Part shown: piece by piece, positions 48,091 through 59,999 of the stretch
Layout of the letters: each line of letters begins with the position of its first letter
Position numbering within the stretch: the stretch's first letter is position 1
DNA from: Bryoerythrophyllum caledonicum
Taxonomy: Eukaryota > Streptophyta > Bryopsida > Pottiales > Pottiaceae
Assembly: GCA_963971425.1 (NCBI GenBank)
Contig: OZ020523.1
Location: forward strand, 9,668,867 to 9,732,866
Reading direction: 5' to 3'
Length of the DNA: 64,000 nt
Made by a program: the position numbers and the translations under genes
The notes under the pieces: model-generated
Told to the model about the DNA's origin: nothing
Databases searched by the model: none
The model's input: only the letters and a program-made list of their open reading frames with translations

Positions 48091-48959
48091 AGCAAAGCAG
48101 AAATAAAGAAAGAGGCGTGCAAGTAGGTGAGTGATTGCACAATATAATGCAGGCCCGAATGAGACTCAAGTGAGCCACTGCACGACATATGAACAACACG
48201 GGAAATCTTGAAGATATTTTCAAAGACGTCTTCGAAGACGTCCAGTCAAACGCGTCAACATTTCCATGAGCGTCTGAGATGTCTGCTAGAACATCCCAGA
48301 AGACATTTTGTCACATATAGCAACTTGTATTCTACTTTGAGGGACATGTGGAACATTCACATAGTGGTGAGATTAAGACTAACAGTTTTTTGGCGTTAAG
48401 AAGTTAACCATGCACACATAGGTTGTCCTGCTAACGGGATTTATAGCAATTTTCTTCTTATGTTAAACCCTTGTTTAATTGCATGCGTTGTTGGCTTGTT
48501 GAACATGTGCAGTGTTGGACATGCGCACGACCATGTGGGAGTAGCGACAACCAGTGATGACAGAGGAGCAATTTGAAGTTGTGGGTACGTAGTACATCGT
48601 TGATGTAGATAGAAGTATTTTTTTGATGTAATTTTTTTATTAGGTAACAAACAATATTGTTATAACAACTAATTTGTGATGTCACCTCGTGTTTTGAGTA
48701 TGCAATGAAAATACTTACTCTTGACGAGCAGCCATCAATATTGTAGACATTTTGAACATTGCGTACTGTGATGTCTATATATGTCTCTGAATGTTATGTG
48801 AGATGTATTGGAAGATGTCTAGAAAAGGAAGGGAAGACATTCCGATGTCACAGTGGATGTTTGAATGGTAAGTGGAGCATGCTTCAAAAGACGTCTACAT
48901 ATAGCTGTGGATGTCTTGTAAGACATCCTATACAAGTCGTCATAGATGTTTTCTAGGAC

Positions 48960-49310
48960 ATTTGTGCAATCACGTCCTCTCGAACATCTTCTCAAACGTC
49001 ATATCAAACATCATCTGTAGCATCTTCTTGAACATCTTTTGAAACGTCATAGCAAACATCATCTCCAACATCTTCGCAAACATCTTCTCAAACGACATAG
49101 CAAACATCATCTTGAACATCCTCACGAACATCCTCCCAAACATCCCCTAAGACATCCTCTAAAACATCCTCCACTACATCACTGGAGCAGTACCATGTCT
49201 CAAGCGATGTCTCGGCAGATGCTACTTTAGTTCAGAAGACATCACTTGAGACATCCTTGAAGACATTGTGGATGTCGGCCCAAACATCTGGGATGTCTAT
49301 CAGGAACATA
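48960..49310. repeat. CACTA subterminal array of (A/G)ACATC motifs
   Basis: Between 48970 and 49190 an (A/G)ACATC core recurs about every 9-15 bp (GAACATCTTC, CAAACATCAT, AAGACATCCTC). The mirrored core GATGTCT is scattered at the other end (45970-46170, 46785-46910). In En/Spm such subterminal repeats bind the TNPA regulator; that role here is inferred from position. Confidence 0.75.
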
Positions 49311-49344
49311 TTTCGAGTATAAAAACCCCCAAAACGATGCTGAC

Positions 49345-49570
49345 GTGGCATGCCACGTCATTTTTCCGGGTCCACGTTGGATTTCCCGCCTGCCACGTCA
49401 TGCCATGTCACATTTCCCATGTGCCATGTCAAATTTTGGCGCCGCCACGTCATTGTATGTGGGACCACGGAAAAGTGCACATAAGGATGAAATTCATTGC
49501 CATGTGGCACTGCCCGTTCACTTGGCGCTGATGTGTCTCTGACGTGGCTCCCACGTGGCACAGACTTTAC
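49345..49570. promoter_or_regulatory. Cluster of CACGTCA / CACGTGG motifs in the CACTA subterminal region
   Basis: TGACGTGGCATGCCACGTCA (49341-49360, a 20-bp palindrome), then GCCACGTCATGCC, CGCCACGTCATTG, TGACGTGG and CCCACGTGGCAC follow within about 220 bp. ACGT cores of this kind are plant bZIP sites. They could drive element transcription; no transcript is visible. Confidence 0.5.
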
Positions 49571-52500
49571 CCTCCCAAAATTACCTCTAGACGTCTTAGA
49601 CACAGAAATGTCTTCCGTGTCTTCCCGGATGTCTTCTTAGACATCCACCTTGTCTAAGATGTCTTCGCGCTTGCAAGACATGACCGTAGATGTCTTTGCG
49701 TTTTTTGAGACATCACTGAAGACATGACAAAAAACACGGTTTTCTTATAGTGCCACTTGACATAGATTATCAATGGCATAATTATACGGTTGACCTAGAA
49801 TTACATCTAATCCCAACCGACACACAATACTCTCGTCAAGGTGGACTTAACTACACACACACTAGCCTAATTGATGGATTTTACATTAAAACACCTAACC
49901 ATACCCGATATACATCTAACACCAATACCACAACCAATTTAAACTCGGACCACTTTCCAATCCAACTCAATATACCTCACAACACCCTTATAAGTAGACC
50001 TCCCACAACCATCAACTTGAACGATATTAAAATACTTAACCCTATCTCTAAAGAAAACATTGATAACTTTAATACAATATTCTTAGAAAAGAACTCACTA
50101 CAAATAGACTCCCTTACACGTATTCTTTCTAACCACCAACACCTCACACATACAATGGCAAGAAGCCTGCACGACTCATGACAAAATTATTAATGAAATG
50201 TCTACTATATTAGAAAAAACCTGTAAAGCGCCCCCGATCCCACAACTCACACCTTGAACCTCAAAACAAGGAGGGTATCTCCCGAGAAAACTAGCCAAAA
50301 AGTGGAAACAACATCTTGTCACATACCACACTATTCGTAAAACAATTTACATTGCCAAAACTATCCAAAACTGGCAAACCCACCCCATACTCTCCAAACT
50401 ACAAAACCTACGTCATCCTCAAATCTCACAAATACCACCACCCAATACCCCTCACGAAGAGTGGCTAAAAGACATTGCAATCATTGCAAAAACTGCCAAC
50501 AAAGATGCTCGGAAAATTACTACAAAATATGCAAGAGAATGTATCAAAAAAGCCATTTCTAAATACCGTCAATTATACGAAACTAGCCCAAAAAAGATTA
50601 ATAGAAAAGTCTTTAAGAATAACACAAACCTGCCACTAGACTGTATTTTGGATCAAAACAATAACATTCTAACAAGCCCCGATGACATCGCAAACGAAAT
50701 ACATCTTCAACAATCCATAAATAATATACCATCCACCCCCCCCATGCCACCTCCAACCACAACATACACCTACATGCACGTGCGGAGTTAGACAATACCC
50801 GTGGCATGATTTGGATGGATTTACCATTGATAAAAGAGGCGAACCGACAATACCCCTCCACACATATTATAATAGAGACACATACGACATGTGCCTAAAA
50901 AATTTGGGAACCAACAAAGCCCCCGGACCGGACCATATACCTAACTCAATTCTAAAAAACATGCCTCCAAGATTCCATGACCTCCTATCACTATTCTTCC
51001 TTCACTGTTACAAACAAAAATCCATTCCCGCATCTTGGAAAACAAGTCTAACAATCTTATTATACAAAAAGGCAACCCATCCGTGCTACCTAACCACCGA
51101 CCTATTGCCTTAGCTAACACCATTTACAAGTTATATACTAGCACACTAACATCAATATTATCGGCCTATGGAGAAAAACACCAAATACTACACGAAAGCC
51201 AGGAAGGGTTTAGAGCCGAGAGAAGTACCACCCGACAACTTCAAACCCTCATAGCAGCTCTTGAAGATGCAAAATTCACTAGTAAAGACATTTACATACT
51301 CTACATTGACTTCAAAAACGCATTTGGTTCCATTGACCACCCTCGATTGCTAGCCATTATAAGTGATCTTGGGTACCCGGAAGACGCAGTCACATTGGTT
51401 GGTAATATATACTCCCAATCTACCACTTCATACACTGGAGAATTCTTTGGTAATACACGCCCTATCCCCATCCAACGTGGTACCATCCAAGGAGATACAT
51501 TGAGCCCATACCTCTTTATTATTTTTCTAGAACCTCTACTGAGATGGCTCCAAAGAGGCAATAATGGCTACACATTTGGCACTTCAAAAATCACCGTAAA
51601 CTCGGCCGCATATGCTGACGATCTAGCGGCCATCTCCAGACGCCTTAAATCACTCTAAATTCAATTAGACAAAATAGACAAATTTTGTTTATGGTCCGGA
51701 ATGGAACTTGGGGTCCAGAAATGTGCCGTAACCGGATGCCCAAACAAATCCAAAATAAATCCGACCGCCTTCAAAGCCCTTATTCAAGCTACCAATATCC
51801 ATTATCGTAATCAACCAATTCCGGTTCTTAACCAAAACCAACCCTACATATACCTTGGAATAAACCTAGTCCCATCTTTAAAATGGAAAATTCAAATTCA
51901 TGCTACTACTACAAAACTTATTAAACAATGCAAGGAACTTACACTTTGTCCGGCCACATTGCAACAAAAAATAAAAATGATTGATACCGTCATACGACCG
52001 GGTGTCTCATACAGTTTCTATGCGGTCCCTTATTCCATGCCCGCCATAAATAAACTCGATAAAAAAAATCATAGCCATACAAAAGAAAGTATGCGGACTC
52101 CCTAACTGTACGCCTAATATCATAACACAACTCCCCCACAAACTATTCGGATTATAAGTTTTTTCCCTCAAAAATGCCTATTTACGTTGCATTGGAGAAC
52201 AACTCCAAAATGCACTTAACGATAAAGGACGACTAGGACTAATTTACAGTGGACTCCTTCGGCACATCCTTGCCATTTATGGAGGAGCACAATACCTCCA
52301 AAGACTTAAAAAATCTGATTGTCTTCGGTCCCCATTACCCGCACACTTTTTCTACTCAAAACAAAAGGTCAAATATTTCTAAAAAGCACACTAGAAGATT
52401 TACTACTAGACTCCACACCGCTTGAACAAAATTGGGCAAATGAAATACATAACCTCCCTAGACTTGACCGACAATTATCCAACAAACTCCTACAAAAACT

Positions 52501-53632
52501 CTTCTCTGCAAACATTACTGATCTAAAACAAATTACACTACCAAATGAAACACACCTTATGGACGACAAGAGCTACAAAACACTCTATGGTACCCCTCAT
52601 AAATTAATAAAAAGTGCACTAAACATTGCCAAACAGTTATTTTGTCACCCTCCATGTCTCCTTACATGCCCCAACCCTTGCACCAATCACGCCCCACCGT
52701 ACACACTTAAAGACTCATATATCATCAATCACAATGACATCCACCCCAACACCAACCCCCCACTAATTCCCTCCAAACCCGCCACATTCATGACCATATG
52801 CCCCTCCACCACAAATATTAAAAAACCCTTCCATACACCCAATAAATAACATAACCGCGCACAGACATAATGAACACATTGACTCCAACAAAATAAGCAA
52901 ACAATATACGTCGTACCTATGCCAGTGGTTCCACAATAACAACACCTACGCCAAATGGCTCCCACAAAGGAATCTTTTCCCTTGGCACAACCCAAATACT
53001 TCCTTACATAACACCGAAATCCTCACACAATACTACCTTAGAACTCAAAACAGTTATTACCTAAATATCATACAAATACATCACCCCCAAGCACAACCTT
53101 GAGATAGAAGATTTGTCACACCACCCCTTATTATCCCCCTTCTTAACATCTTTACAACTGAATGCAACCCAGAAACGGACATCCGAGCACAAACAAATAC
53201 AATCAAAATACAACAAGACAATGCCCACATATACGAAGGGAATGGTAGACATCTAATAACCATACCACTCGCTAGACTACAATGGCTGTGGAACCAATAT
53301 CACAACGCATTACTAACCCCCATTAACATCGAACCAATACCCCAAACATTCGAAACCGAAATTGTTTGGCTATACCAAAGATATAACTACCGAATACCCA
53401 AAAATGACCCCCTCAAAAATGCACACTACACATTACCCGATCCTATCTTAGACTACCTTATTACATCCCTAAATATCACACATTCATACTTCTCATCCCC
53501 CGTTACATGCTCCACAAAATCTCAAAATTTTACTCTCCATTCGAACGAGATAAGATTTTTGGGTCTCTTGGAAAAGCCTTTGATTATAAGTGGAGTGGAA
53601 TAGGCCTTGTACACCCTCACAACGAAGAAGAA

Positions 53633-54406
53633 GAAGAAGAAGAAGAACGCCGGTCTCCCGAAGGAGACCGGCGTGAATAAAGTGTCTGTTCGTTCCACTA
53701 CTAAGACCATGTCCACCGGACAAGGAATTAGTAAGAAGGAACTACTTCCCCCTCTCGAGGGTAGACACTATGTAACGGGTAGCCAGAGACCCGCCAAGCA
53801 AGACACCCAACCAACTAAACATCCATCTTACCAAACAAGTAGCCAAAAACACAAACAAACAAGCAGGAAGCCATGAGCCACAAGACTAATCAGTCAAGAA
53901 AAATCGAAGCGGGAGAAAAATCAAGGGGGGTCTTGTGTATCGGGAAGGGCTTGGTTGTTTTCAATTTTGCGTTTGTGTAGTAAAATAGACATGGCATATT
54001 GAGTAGCGATGGTGTTAATGTTTTTAAAGGTGTTTTTAATTGTATCAATGGGTATTTTGAAGGTATCTTCAAGAGTCTTTATAGATGGGATAAAGGTGGT
54101 GGCACGAGCGCCGGATGTGATTACAACAAGGGGGTCCACATTCCATCCTAGGGCGATGATGTCGTCAATAAGAGGTTGGTATTTATCTATTTTATTTTGG
54201 ATTGTTTCCGGGGAAAATCTATCGTTGCAATATGTGAATTCAATGAATTGAATGGTGTAGTCTTGGTTGATGTTATCGGGTGGTGGGTCATTGTATGGTA
54301 AGCCTTTAACGCAAAGGATGTCTGGTTTGAGCCTGGCGTTGCAATGACATCTTTGGGTCATACACGAGCATGGGAGTAGCCAAGGGGGGACTGTATTCTC
54401 TTGTGG
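53633..54406 (-). mobile_element. 5'-truncated LINE of the same family, inverted inside the LINE
   Basis: 774 bp on the minus strand, corresponding to the last about 725 bp of the host LINE (55897 to the tail). It is flanked by 14-bp duplications ACAACGAAGAAGAA (53619-53632 and 54407-54420). Its tail, (TTC)n on its own strand, is the GAA run at 53624-53647. It encodes the C-terminal restriction-like endonuclease with an intact KPD motif (KPDILCVKG), where the host LINE has KSD. It differs at many residues from the host LINE and so came from another family member. It interrupts ORF2 between GLVHPH and ETQQAIHWAC; the frame is continuous without it. Confidence 0.93.
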
Positions 54407-56580
54407 ACAACGAAGAAGAAACACAACAAGCAATACATTGGGCATGCCTAGCGGCAAATAATGACCCCAACGACAATATCACCATTATTATCACTCCCGA
54501 CACTCATTGGTACCACAACCCTAACCCACACTTAGGCCCATTCCCGGACTCCCACATCATAATACTATTTGAAGCCGACTCCATGACTTACAAAGAACCC
54601 ACTATACCACCGCAAATACAAACACCCCGCCTTGAACCAACAACCCTACGTATCCTATGTATACACCAACAAACTCGTGAAATAGGTACTCCGGAAAAGC
54701 CTCACTCATCTCACTTTGATAGCAAAAAATCTAAACATTAACAAGGTATACACTGCAATTGCCCTCCCCACACCCATCTCAACCCGTGTAAACCGCAACA
54801 AAAAATGGTCTAAAACCCCCCACACAAACATCTCCACATCACCAATTACCGAACTAACCCTCCCCCTCTCTTACTACCAAATTAATATAGACCTTAAATT
54901 TGACCCCAACTTTAGCTACTACACTGACGGCTCTTTCAAAGAACCAATCGAAGTAAGCCCGGGACATTGGCATCGAGAGAAAGCCGGTTATGGGATATAC
55001 AATTCTACCAAACAAATTAAATTAGGTAAAAGACTACATGGGCTCCAGAATATTCTAAGAGCCGAAATGATGGCTATACACAAAACCCTTAAAATAATCA
55101 CCACTCAATACCCAAACGAACCGGCTCACATTTTTACAGATTGCATAAATGTATTATATCTCCTTAATACACATATTAAACACCCTACTTTACACAATAG
55201 TCACCCGGATAAAACTATCCTTACATCTATGGTTGAAATGCTCCAAAACCGTACACAGATTACTACACTCCGTAAAGTCCGTGCTCATACTAATTTCGAC
55301 AGCAATGAACAAGCCGGCAAACTAGCAAAGGAAGGAAGAGAAAAAACCCACAAGAATGCCGAACACCCATACGAACACGCCCATGCCACCCCATATTACT
55401 TTCATAGATATGAATGGCCTTCTATGGGTGAAACTCCCGATAAAGGCCCCGTACGATTCTTGGACAAATACCTCAAAAAACATGATCTTGTAAATAACCT
55501 AGAAAAACTTAAAGAAAACTTCCCCAATATTGATAAATGGACTGGCAACCCAAACATTCATAATGTTCTATCCAATAATTTCTGGAAAAACCCCATTATA
55601 ACGGATCCACAAATCACATGCCTAATCAAATTCCGCACCGGGCAATATATGGGCAATGCCCATAAACAACTCTTCTTTGGAATAGAAAGATTCCCTACAA
55701 TTACATGTCCAATTTGCAACACCACGGACCCAGCTACATGGCTACATGTCTTACTCCAGTGCCAAAACCCCCATATACACTCACTAATTGTTAAAAGACA
55801 TAACAAAGCCGTATGGGCTATTCGTAAACTACTTATATCATCAACCAAATCCCGGTGTTTCATTTTCATGAATGACGGAACCTTTAATGACAACCCACAA
55901 GAAAATACGGTCCCTCCTTGGCTATTATCCTGCATATGTCATACTCAAAGATGCCACTGTAATGCAAGATTCAAATCAGACCTATTATGTGTTAGAGGAC
56001 TATCATACAAAGACCCCCCACCAAACCACATAGTCCCTAGTCTCACCATCCAATTTATTGAATTCACATATTCCATTGATAGATTCTCTCCGGACACTAT
56101 TGCAAACAAAACAAATAAATACCAACCACTACTTGACGATATTCAAGCACTAGGATGGAAAGTAGACCCCCTCATTGTCATCACCGCGGGTGCTAGAGCC
56201 ACCACCTTCATCCCCTCAATGAGAACCCTTGAAGAAACATTTAAAATCCCCATCACTTCAATCAAAACCACCTTTTCAAATATTAACACTATTGCAATTC
56301 AACATGCTATGTCGATACTCCTACATAAACGTAAACTTGAAAACAACCAACCCCTACCCGACGCTTCGAACCCCCCTTTATAGATCTACACCCGCATTTG
56401 CATTTCACCGCACTTGCCCTCCCTCTTTTAGGACTTTTTGGGACCTTGGGTCCTTTTTATTCTGGCTACTTGTTAGTGGGTACATAGTGTCTACCCTCGA
56501 AAGGGGGAAGTAGTTCCATACTACTAACCCATGCCCGGTGGGCATGGACTTAGTGGTGGAATGAACGGACACTTCACTCA

Positions 56581-56624
56581 CGCCGGCCTCCTACGGGGAC
56601 CGGCGTTCTTCTTCTTCTTCTTCT
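56581..56624 (+). other. LINE 3'-end hairpin and (TTC)n tail
   Basis: 56581-56605 folds as CGCCGG ... CCGGCG with loop C(TACG)G, followed at once by (TTC)n. The equivalent at 53648-53673, read on the minus strand, is a perfect 11-bp stem closed by C(TTCG)G. Both loops belong to the very stable UNCG class. Position at the 3' end fits a structure recognised by the reverse transcriptase when priming. Confidence 0.75.
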
Positions 56625-56801
56625 TGCATCATATCCCTCACCAAATAAGCTTCACCTCCAGGAGCATAATACCACCCCATACAAATTTCAGCCATCACTA
56701 ATTTTCAATCTAAAAGTAGAAAGTGCCTTCGAAATTGGCGTTCCATTTAGGATACAAATTATCAAAGCATTCCCATGTCAGCAATTGGGCAAATTCATGT
56801 A

Positions 56802-57396
56802 CAGTACCCTCACATAACTACACGTGCTTTTCCTCATATACATTTCCACACTTCAGTGCTGCCAACTTTGGCACCCTCCTTAGGGCTGAAAATTTGTCAA
56901 TTTACCATGAAATTATTGGCACAAGATCACTTCTATGTTGACAACATGTGTGCCAAAATTCAAGGTCAGAAGATGAATTCAAAAAACCATATACAAAATC
57001 TATCAAAATATGTAGCTATGTGAAACAATTTTGAATATCCTTTTTTGTATTCATCATGTGGTCTTGGAATTCGGCACACTTGTTGTAAACATAGAGGTGA
57101 TCTTGTGCCAAAAAACTCACGGTATATTAAAAAAATTAGTCCTAAGGAAGGTGTCAAAGTTGGCAATTGTGAATGGCTCACAACTACACATCTTGGTAGA
57201 TTTGAATATCCTTTTTTGTATTCATCTTTTGCAATTGAAATTTGGCCCACATGTTGTTAACATAGAAATGATCTTGGAACAACAATTTCATGGTAAATTG
57301 ACAAATTTTCAGCCCTTGGGAGGTGTCAAAGTTGGTAGCAGTGTAGTGTCGAAATGTATTCAAGCAAAAAATATGTATACTTATGTGAGGATATTG
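56802..57396. mobile_element. TA-target MITE (copy B)
   Basis: Same element as 5604-6201, flanked by TA at 56800-56801 and 57397-57398. It begins CAGTACCCTCACATAAC. Confidence 0.8.
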
Positions 57397-57464
57397 TACA
57401 ATACAAATTTGGGCAAATTCATGAATCTTTGTGCTTTTGTGCTCCATGTTTCCATGTCCCCGTT

Positions 57465-58319
57465 TGTTAACCGGAGATTTAGTCTTATTACAAGGTCCCG
57501 GTAGTAATTTTTTGAGTTACCAAGTAGTTTTTATGGGTAAAAGTAAACAGTGGATGAATCGGGACTGTGGATGAAACTGTCCAGAATGACAGTGGATGAA
57601 ACTGTCCAGACATGGATGTCATCCATCCGGACAACTTTCATCCATTGTGGAGGATTAGGGTTTGGAGGAGTTAGAGAGCCACTCCTTGGGACTTGGCACT
57701 CTTCTCTTCTTTCTTCTCTCTTCTCTTCGGTGGATATCTCTTGGTGTGTTAGAGCTAGAGTGTGTAGTAGAGTTAGAGAGCTAGGGAGTGGACGTATGGT
57801 GTGGATCTTGAGTTGTATGGACTAGGGAAGAGGTTTTTGGCGGTTTGAGGAAGTAAAGCAAGACTTGGATACTATCAATTGTGTGTTTGTGTTAGTATTG
57901 TGAAGGTGTGAGTAGATTTTGTGGTTAGAAGATCATTTGGAGTTACATTTGGTTGTGGGTATTAGAGACTCAGCTTGAAAACACTAGATCTGATATAGAT
58001 CTATGCCGATCTACTAAACCCAACATCATTTCTGCACTTAAGAGTTAGAATCAAGTCCCGAATTGTTGTGGGTATTGTCTGATTTGCTGTAATTGAGTGC
58101 GGAAACTTCAGATCTGTGAGTTAAACTTAAGCAAAACAGCAGAAACGCAATTCTAACTAACTCTAGACTCAGATCTAGATTCAGATCTAGATCAATTCTG
58201 GAGTTTTAGACCCAGTAAAGGTCCGGATCGGGACTTTTGTCTTATTGCCCTGAACTGCAGTTTAAATGAGCGTAGAGAAGATTGTACATTTAACTTTGAG
58301 GTGAATTCTCCCTTTAACA
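57465..58319. mobile_element. Solo LTR, 855 bp
   Basis: Starts TGTTAACCGG and ends TTTAACA (TG...CA with TGTTAA/TTAACA terminal inversion), flanked by the 5-bp duplication CCGTT (57460-57464 and 58320-58324). Absent from copy A. There is no internal region, so the LTRs probably recombined after insertion. Orientation and superfamily are not determinable. Confidence 0.88.
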
Positions 58320-58429
58320 CCGTTCCCAACCCACACCTTTTCATCTATCCGTCTCCATTCAAACTATGTTTATACGTGATCCAATCCCCTTCCTTGTGCT
58401 TCGGTGGGTTTTGTGGCTCTCACAGGATA

Positions 58430-58560
58430 AAGAGCAGAGGTAATCACTGGGTATGGAGCAGAGGTAATCACTGGGTATGGAGCAAAGGTAATCATTGGAT
58501 ATGGAGCAGAGGTAATCACTAGGTATGGAGCAGAGGTAATCACTGGATATGAAGCAGAGA
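58430..58560. repeat. 24-bp minisatellite, about six units
   Basis: Unit GAGCAGAGGTAATCACTGGGTATG, with about six copies here against about two in copy A (6375-6416). Further diverged units lie at 58841-58918 beyond the inserted element. Expanded since the duplication. Confidence 0.9.
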
Positions 58561-58567
58561 TAATCAC

Positions 58568-58840
58568 ATGCCCAGGGCGAATTGACCCCCTCGTTGGGAG
58601 TTACCCGAGGGGGCCACGTGGAGGTGGGGCCAAACCTAGCCCCTATTTTATTTTTGGATGGGGCCCTAATTACAGCAAGGAAAGGTCCTCTGCGGTAAAT
58701 AATAGCAGTAGGCTCCAAACTTATCCCAAAAAAAACCTTTGTACCCCCCAAAATAGGAAGGCGAAAAAATGACCCCATGCACTTAAGACGGAGCTCATTT
58801 TGGATAACTCCCATTGAGGGGGCCAATTCGCCCTAGGCAT
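58568..58840. mobile_element. Inverted-repeat MITE inserted in the minisatellite
   Basis: 273 bp. The ends ATGCCCAGGGCGAATTGACC and, reverse-complemented, ATGCCTAGGGCGAATTGGCC continue into CCCTC-N2-TGGGAGTTA for about 35 bp. Related partial copies lie at 38057-38277 and (one end only) 6421-6450. The target duplication is obscured because both flanks are minisatellite (AATCA on both sides). No coding capacity. Confidence 0.75.
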
Positions 58841-58934
58841 AATCATAGGGTAAAGAGTAGAGGTAATCGTTGGGTATGGAGCATAGATAATCACATGGTA
58901 AAGAGCAGAGGTAATTACAGTGCCGCAGATTCTC

Positions 58935-59110
58935 CGCTCCTTGTCTCCGCCACCTATTACCGTCTCCCTCTCCAATTTCCAACCTTCTCTCTCTCCAACT
59001 TTTCCTCTGGAGCCAGAGCTACCCTCTCTTTTCACCTCGTGGCTCCTCAGTTGTGAGGTGGCACCACTGCACAACCATAGAAAACCGTCTATACTTACTA
59101 GTAGAGTGTT
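58935..59110. repeat. Dispersed repeat shared with 38510-38680
   Basis: C/T-rich sequence with shared blocks AGCCAGAGCT, GTGAGGTGGCACCAC and CCGTCTATACTT. The next about 50 bp (GGCCTGAGGGGAGCCTCTGC, 59129 onward) repeat 3788-3818. Origin unknown; no gene. Confidence 0.6.
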
Positions 59111-59465
59111 AGATAGATAGACGAGATGGCCTGAGGGGAGCCTCTGCCATGGCTTTGGGACCTGTGTACGCATTATAATAGAATAGATAGATAGCAATCT
59201 CTTATAATAATTGGAGACGGGCGTGGGAGGTGGTGCCAACTCAACTCCAATAGGCAACGGGGAGAGGACACGTCAGCAGAAAGAAGGCGGGGAGAGTCTG
59301 AGTAGAAAGGGGTGACAATAGTGATCCCACCACCAGGTGATCGTGCGAAGGCCAACTGGCAAGCGCAATTGCAAGCACTCACACGTCATCGTACGATTTG
59401 TTCTCGACTACGCCCCAATCTCTGCTTTTGCACCTCTCCTCCCCTTCCCACAATCCCTCCCTTGT

Positions 59466-59999
59466 GAGTTACCCCAACAAGGAAGGCAAGGGCGGAGCCC
59501 GGTCCGGATGAGGACAATAGCTTACATCGAGTGAGGCCCGGCTAGGAGGGCCTCACCCAACGTAATGCCTGATCGGGGCAGCCTCTTACTTTTTAATTTT
59601 GGTTGTCTAGGCAAAATCACGTAAGGAATTTGGAATGCCCGGTTCTGGCAAACGTTATGGGATGGGAGGTGCACCGGAATGAATAGGCGCAATTCACGGC
59701 CGGGCGTTACGTATAGGGGGAGGCCCTCCCGGTCGAGCCTCACGCGATGTGAGGTACCCGACGAGGAGGGCGGTAGCCCGACGAGGAGGGCCTTACATCG
59801 CGTGAGGCTCGGCCGGGAGGGCCTCCCCCGGCGTAACGCCCAAGCAAACCACATAGAAACACGGGCCTCCCGCCCGTGAGGCCCGGGAACGGGGGACGTT
59901 TTCCCGGGAACGTCCGGGAACGGTACCTCACGCGAGGTGAGGTACGCCGGGCGCCCTTACGAAAAACGACGCGCGGGCGTTACGGTGCTTTGATACCAA
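59466..59999. repeat. GC-rich palindromic island
   Basis: A unit of about 50 bp (CTTACATCG-GTGAGGC-GGC-GGAGGGCCTC-CCC-CGTAA-GCC) occurs directly at 59521-59569 and 59790-59840 and inverted at 59703-59760. The last two form a long hairpin around 59775. Further perfect palindromes follow, such as GTACCTCAC-N5-GTGAGGTAC near 59924-59946. Many open frames here arise from GC content only. At 59987-59999 the minus strand reads TTGGTATCAAAGC, close to the initiator-tRNA primer-binding site of plant LTR elements, and TG follows at 60000; the island may be the leader of a degraded LTR element. Confidence 0.6.

Larger units (their letters stand above)
45937..49752 (-). mobile_element. CACTA (En/Spm-type) DNA transposon nested in the LINE APE domain
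   Basis: 3816 bp. The ends CACTATAAGAAAACC (45937-45951) and its reverse complement (49738-49752) are perfect for 15 bp and similar for about 35. The flanking triplets CGA (45934-45936) and CCA (49753-49755) fit a 3-bp target duplication with one later change. Insertion plus duplication is 3819 bp, a multiple of three, and the ORF2 frame resumes exactly (DTPR then LDIDYQWHN). Subterminal regions are packed with GATGTCT/AGACATC motifs. Only a degraded transposase tail remains, so it is non-autonomous. Confidence 0.92.
56637..58560 (+). repeat. Segmental duplication, copy B, part 2 (after the LINE)
   Basis: Resumes at the base matching about 5438 and runs to about 6420 of copy A. It is interrupted only by the solo LTR at 57465-58319. 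The direct continuation across the LINE confirms the LINE as one insertion event. Confidence 0.9.

Noticed and set aside
53607..53876. Lysine-rich plus-strand frame over the GAA run
   Set aside because: Antisense of the 3' UTR and tail of the inverted LINE fragment.
59522..59931. Arginine/glycine-rich frames on both strands
   Set aside because: GC-rich palindromic DNA is open in most frames; no conserved domain or start context.
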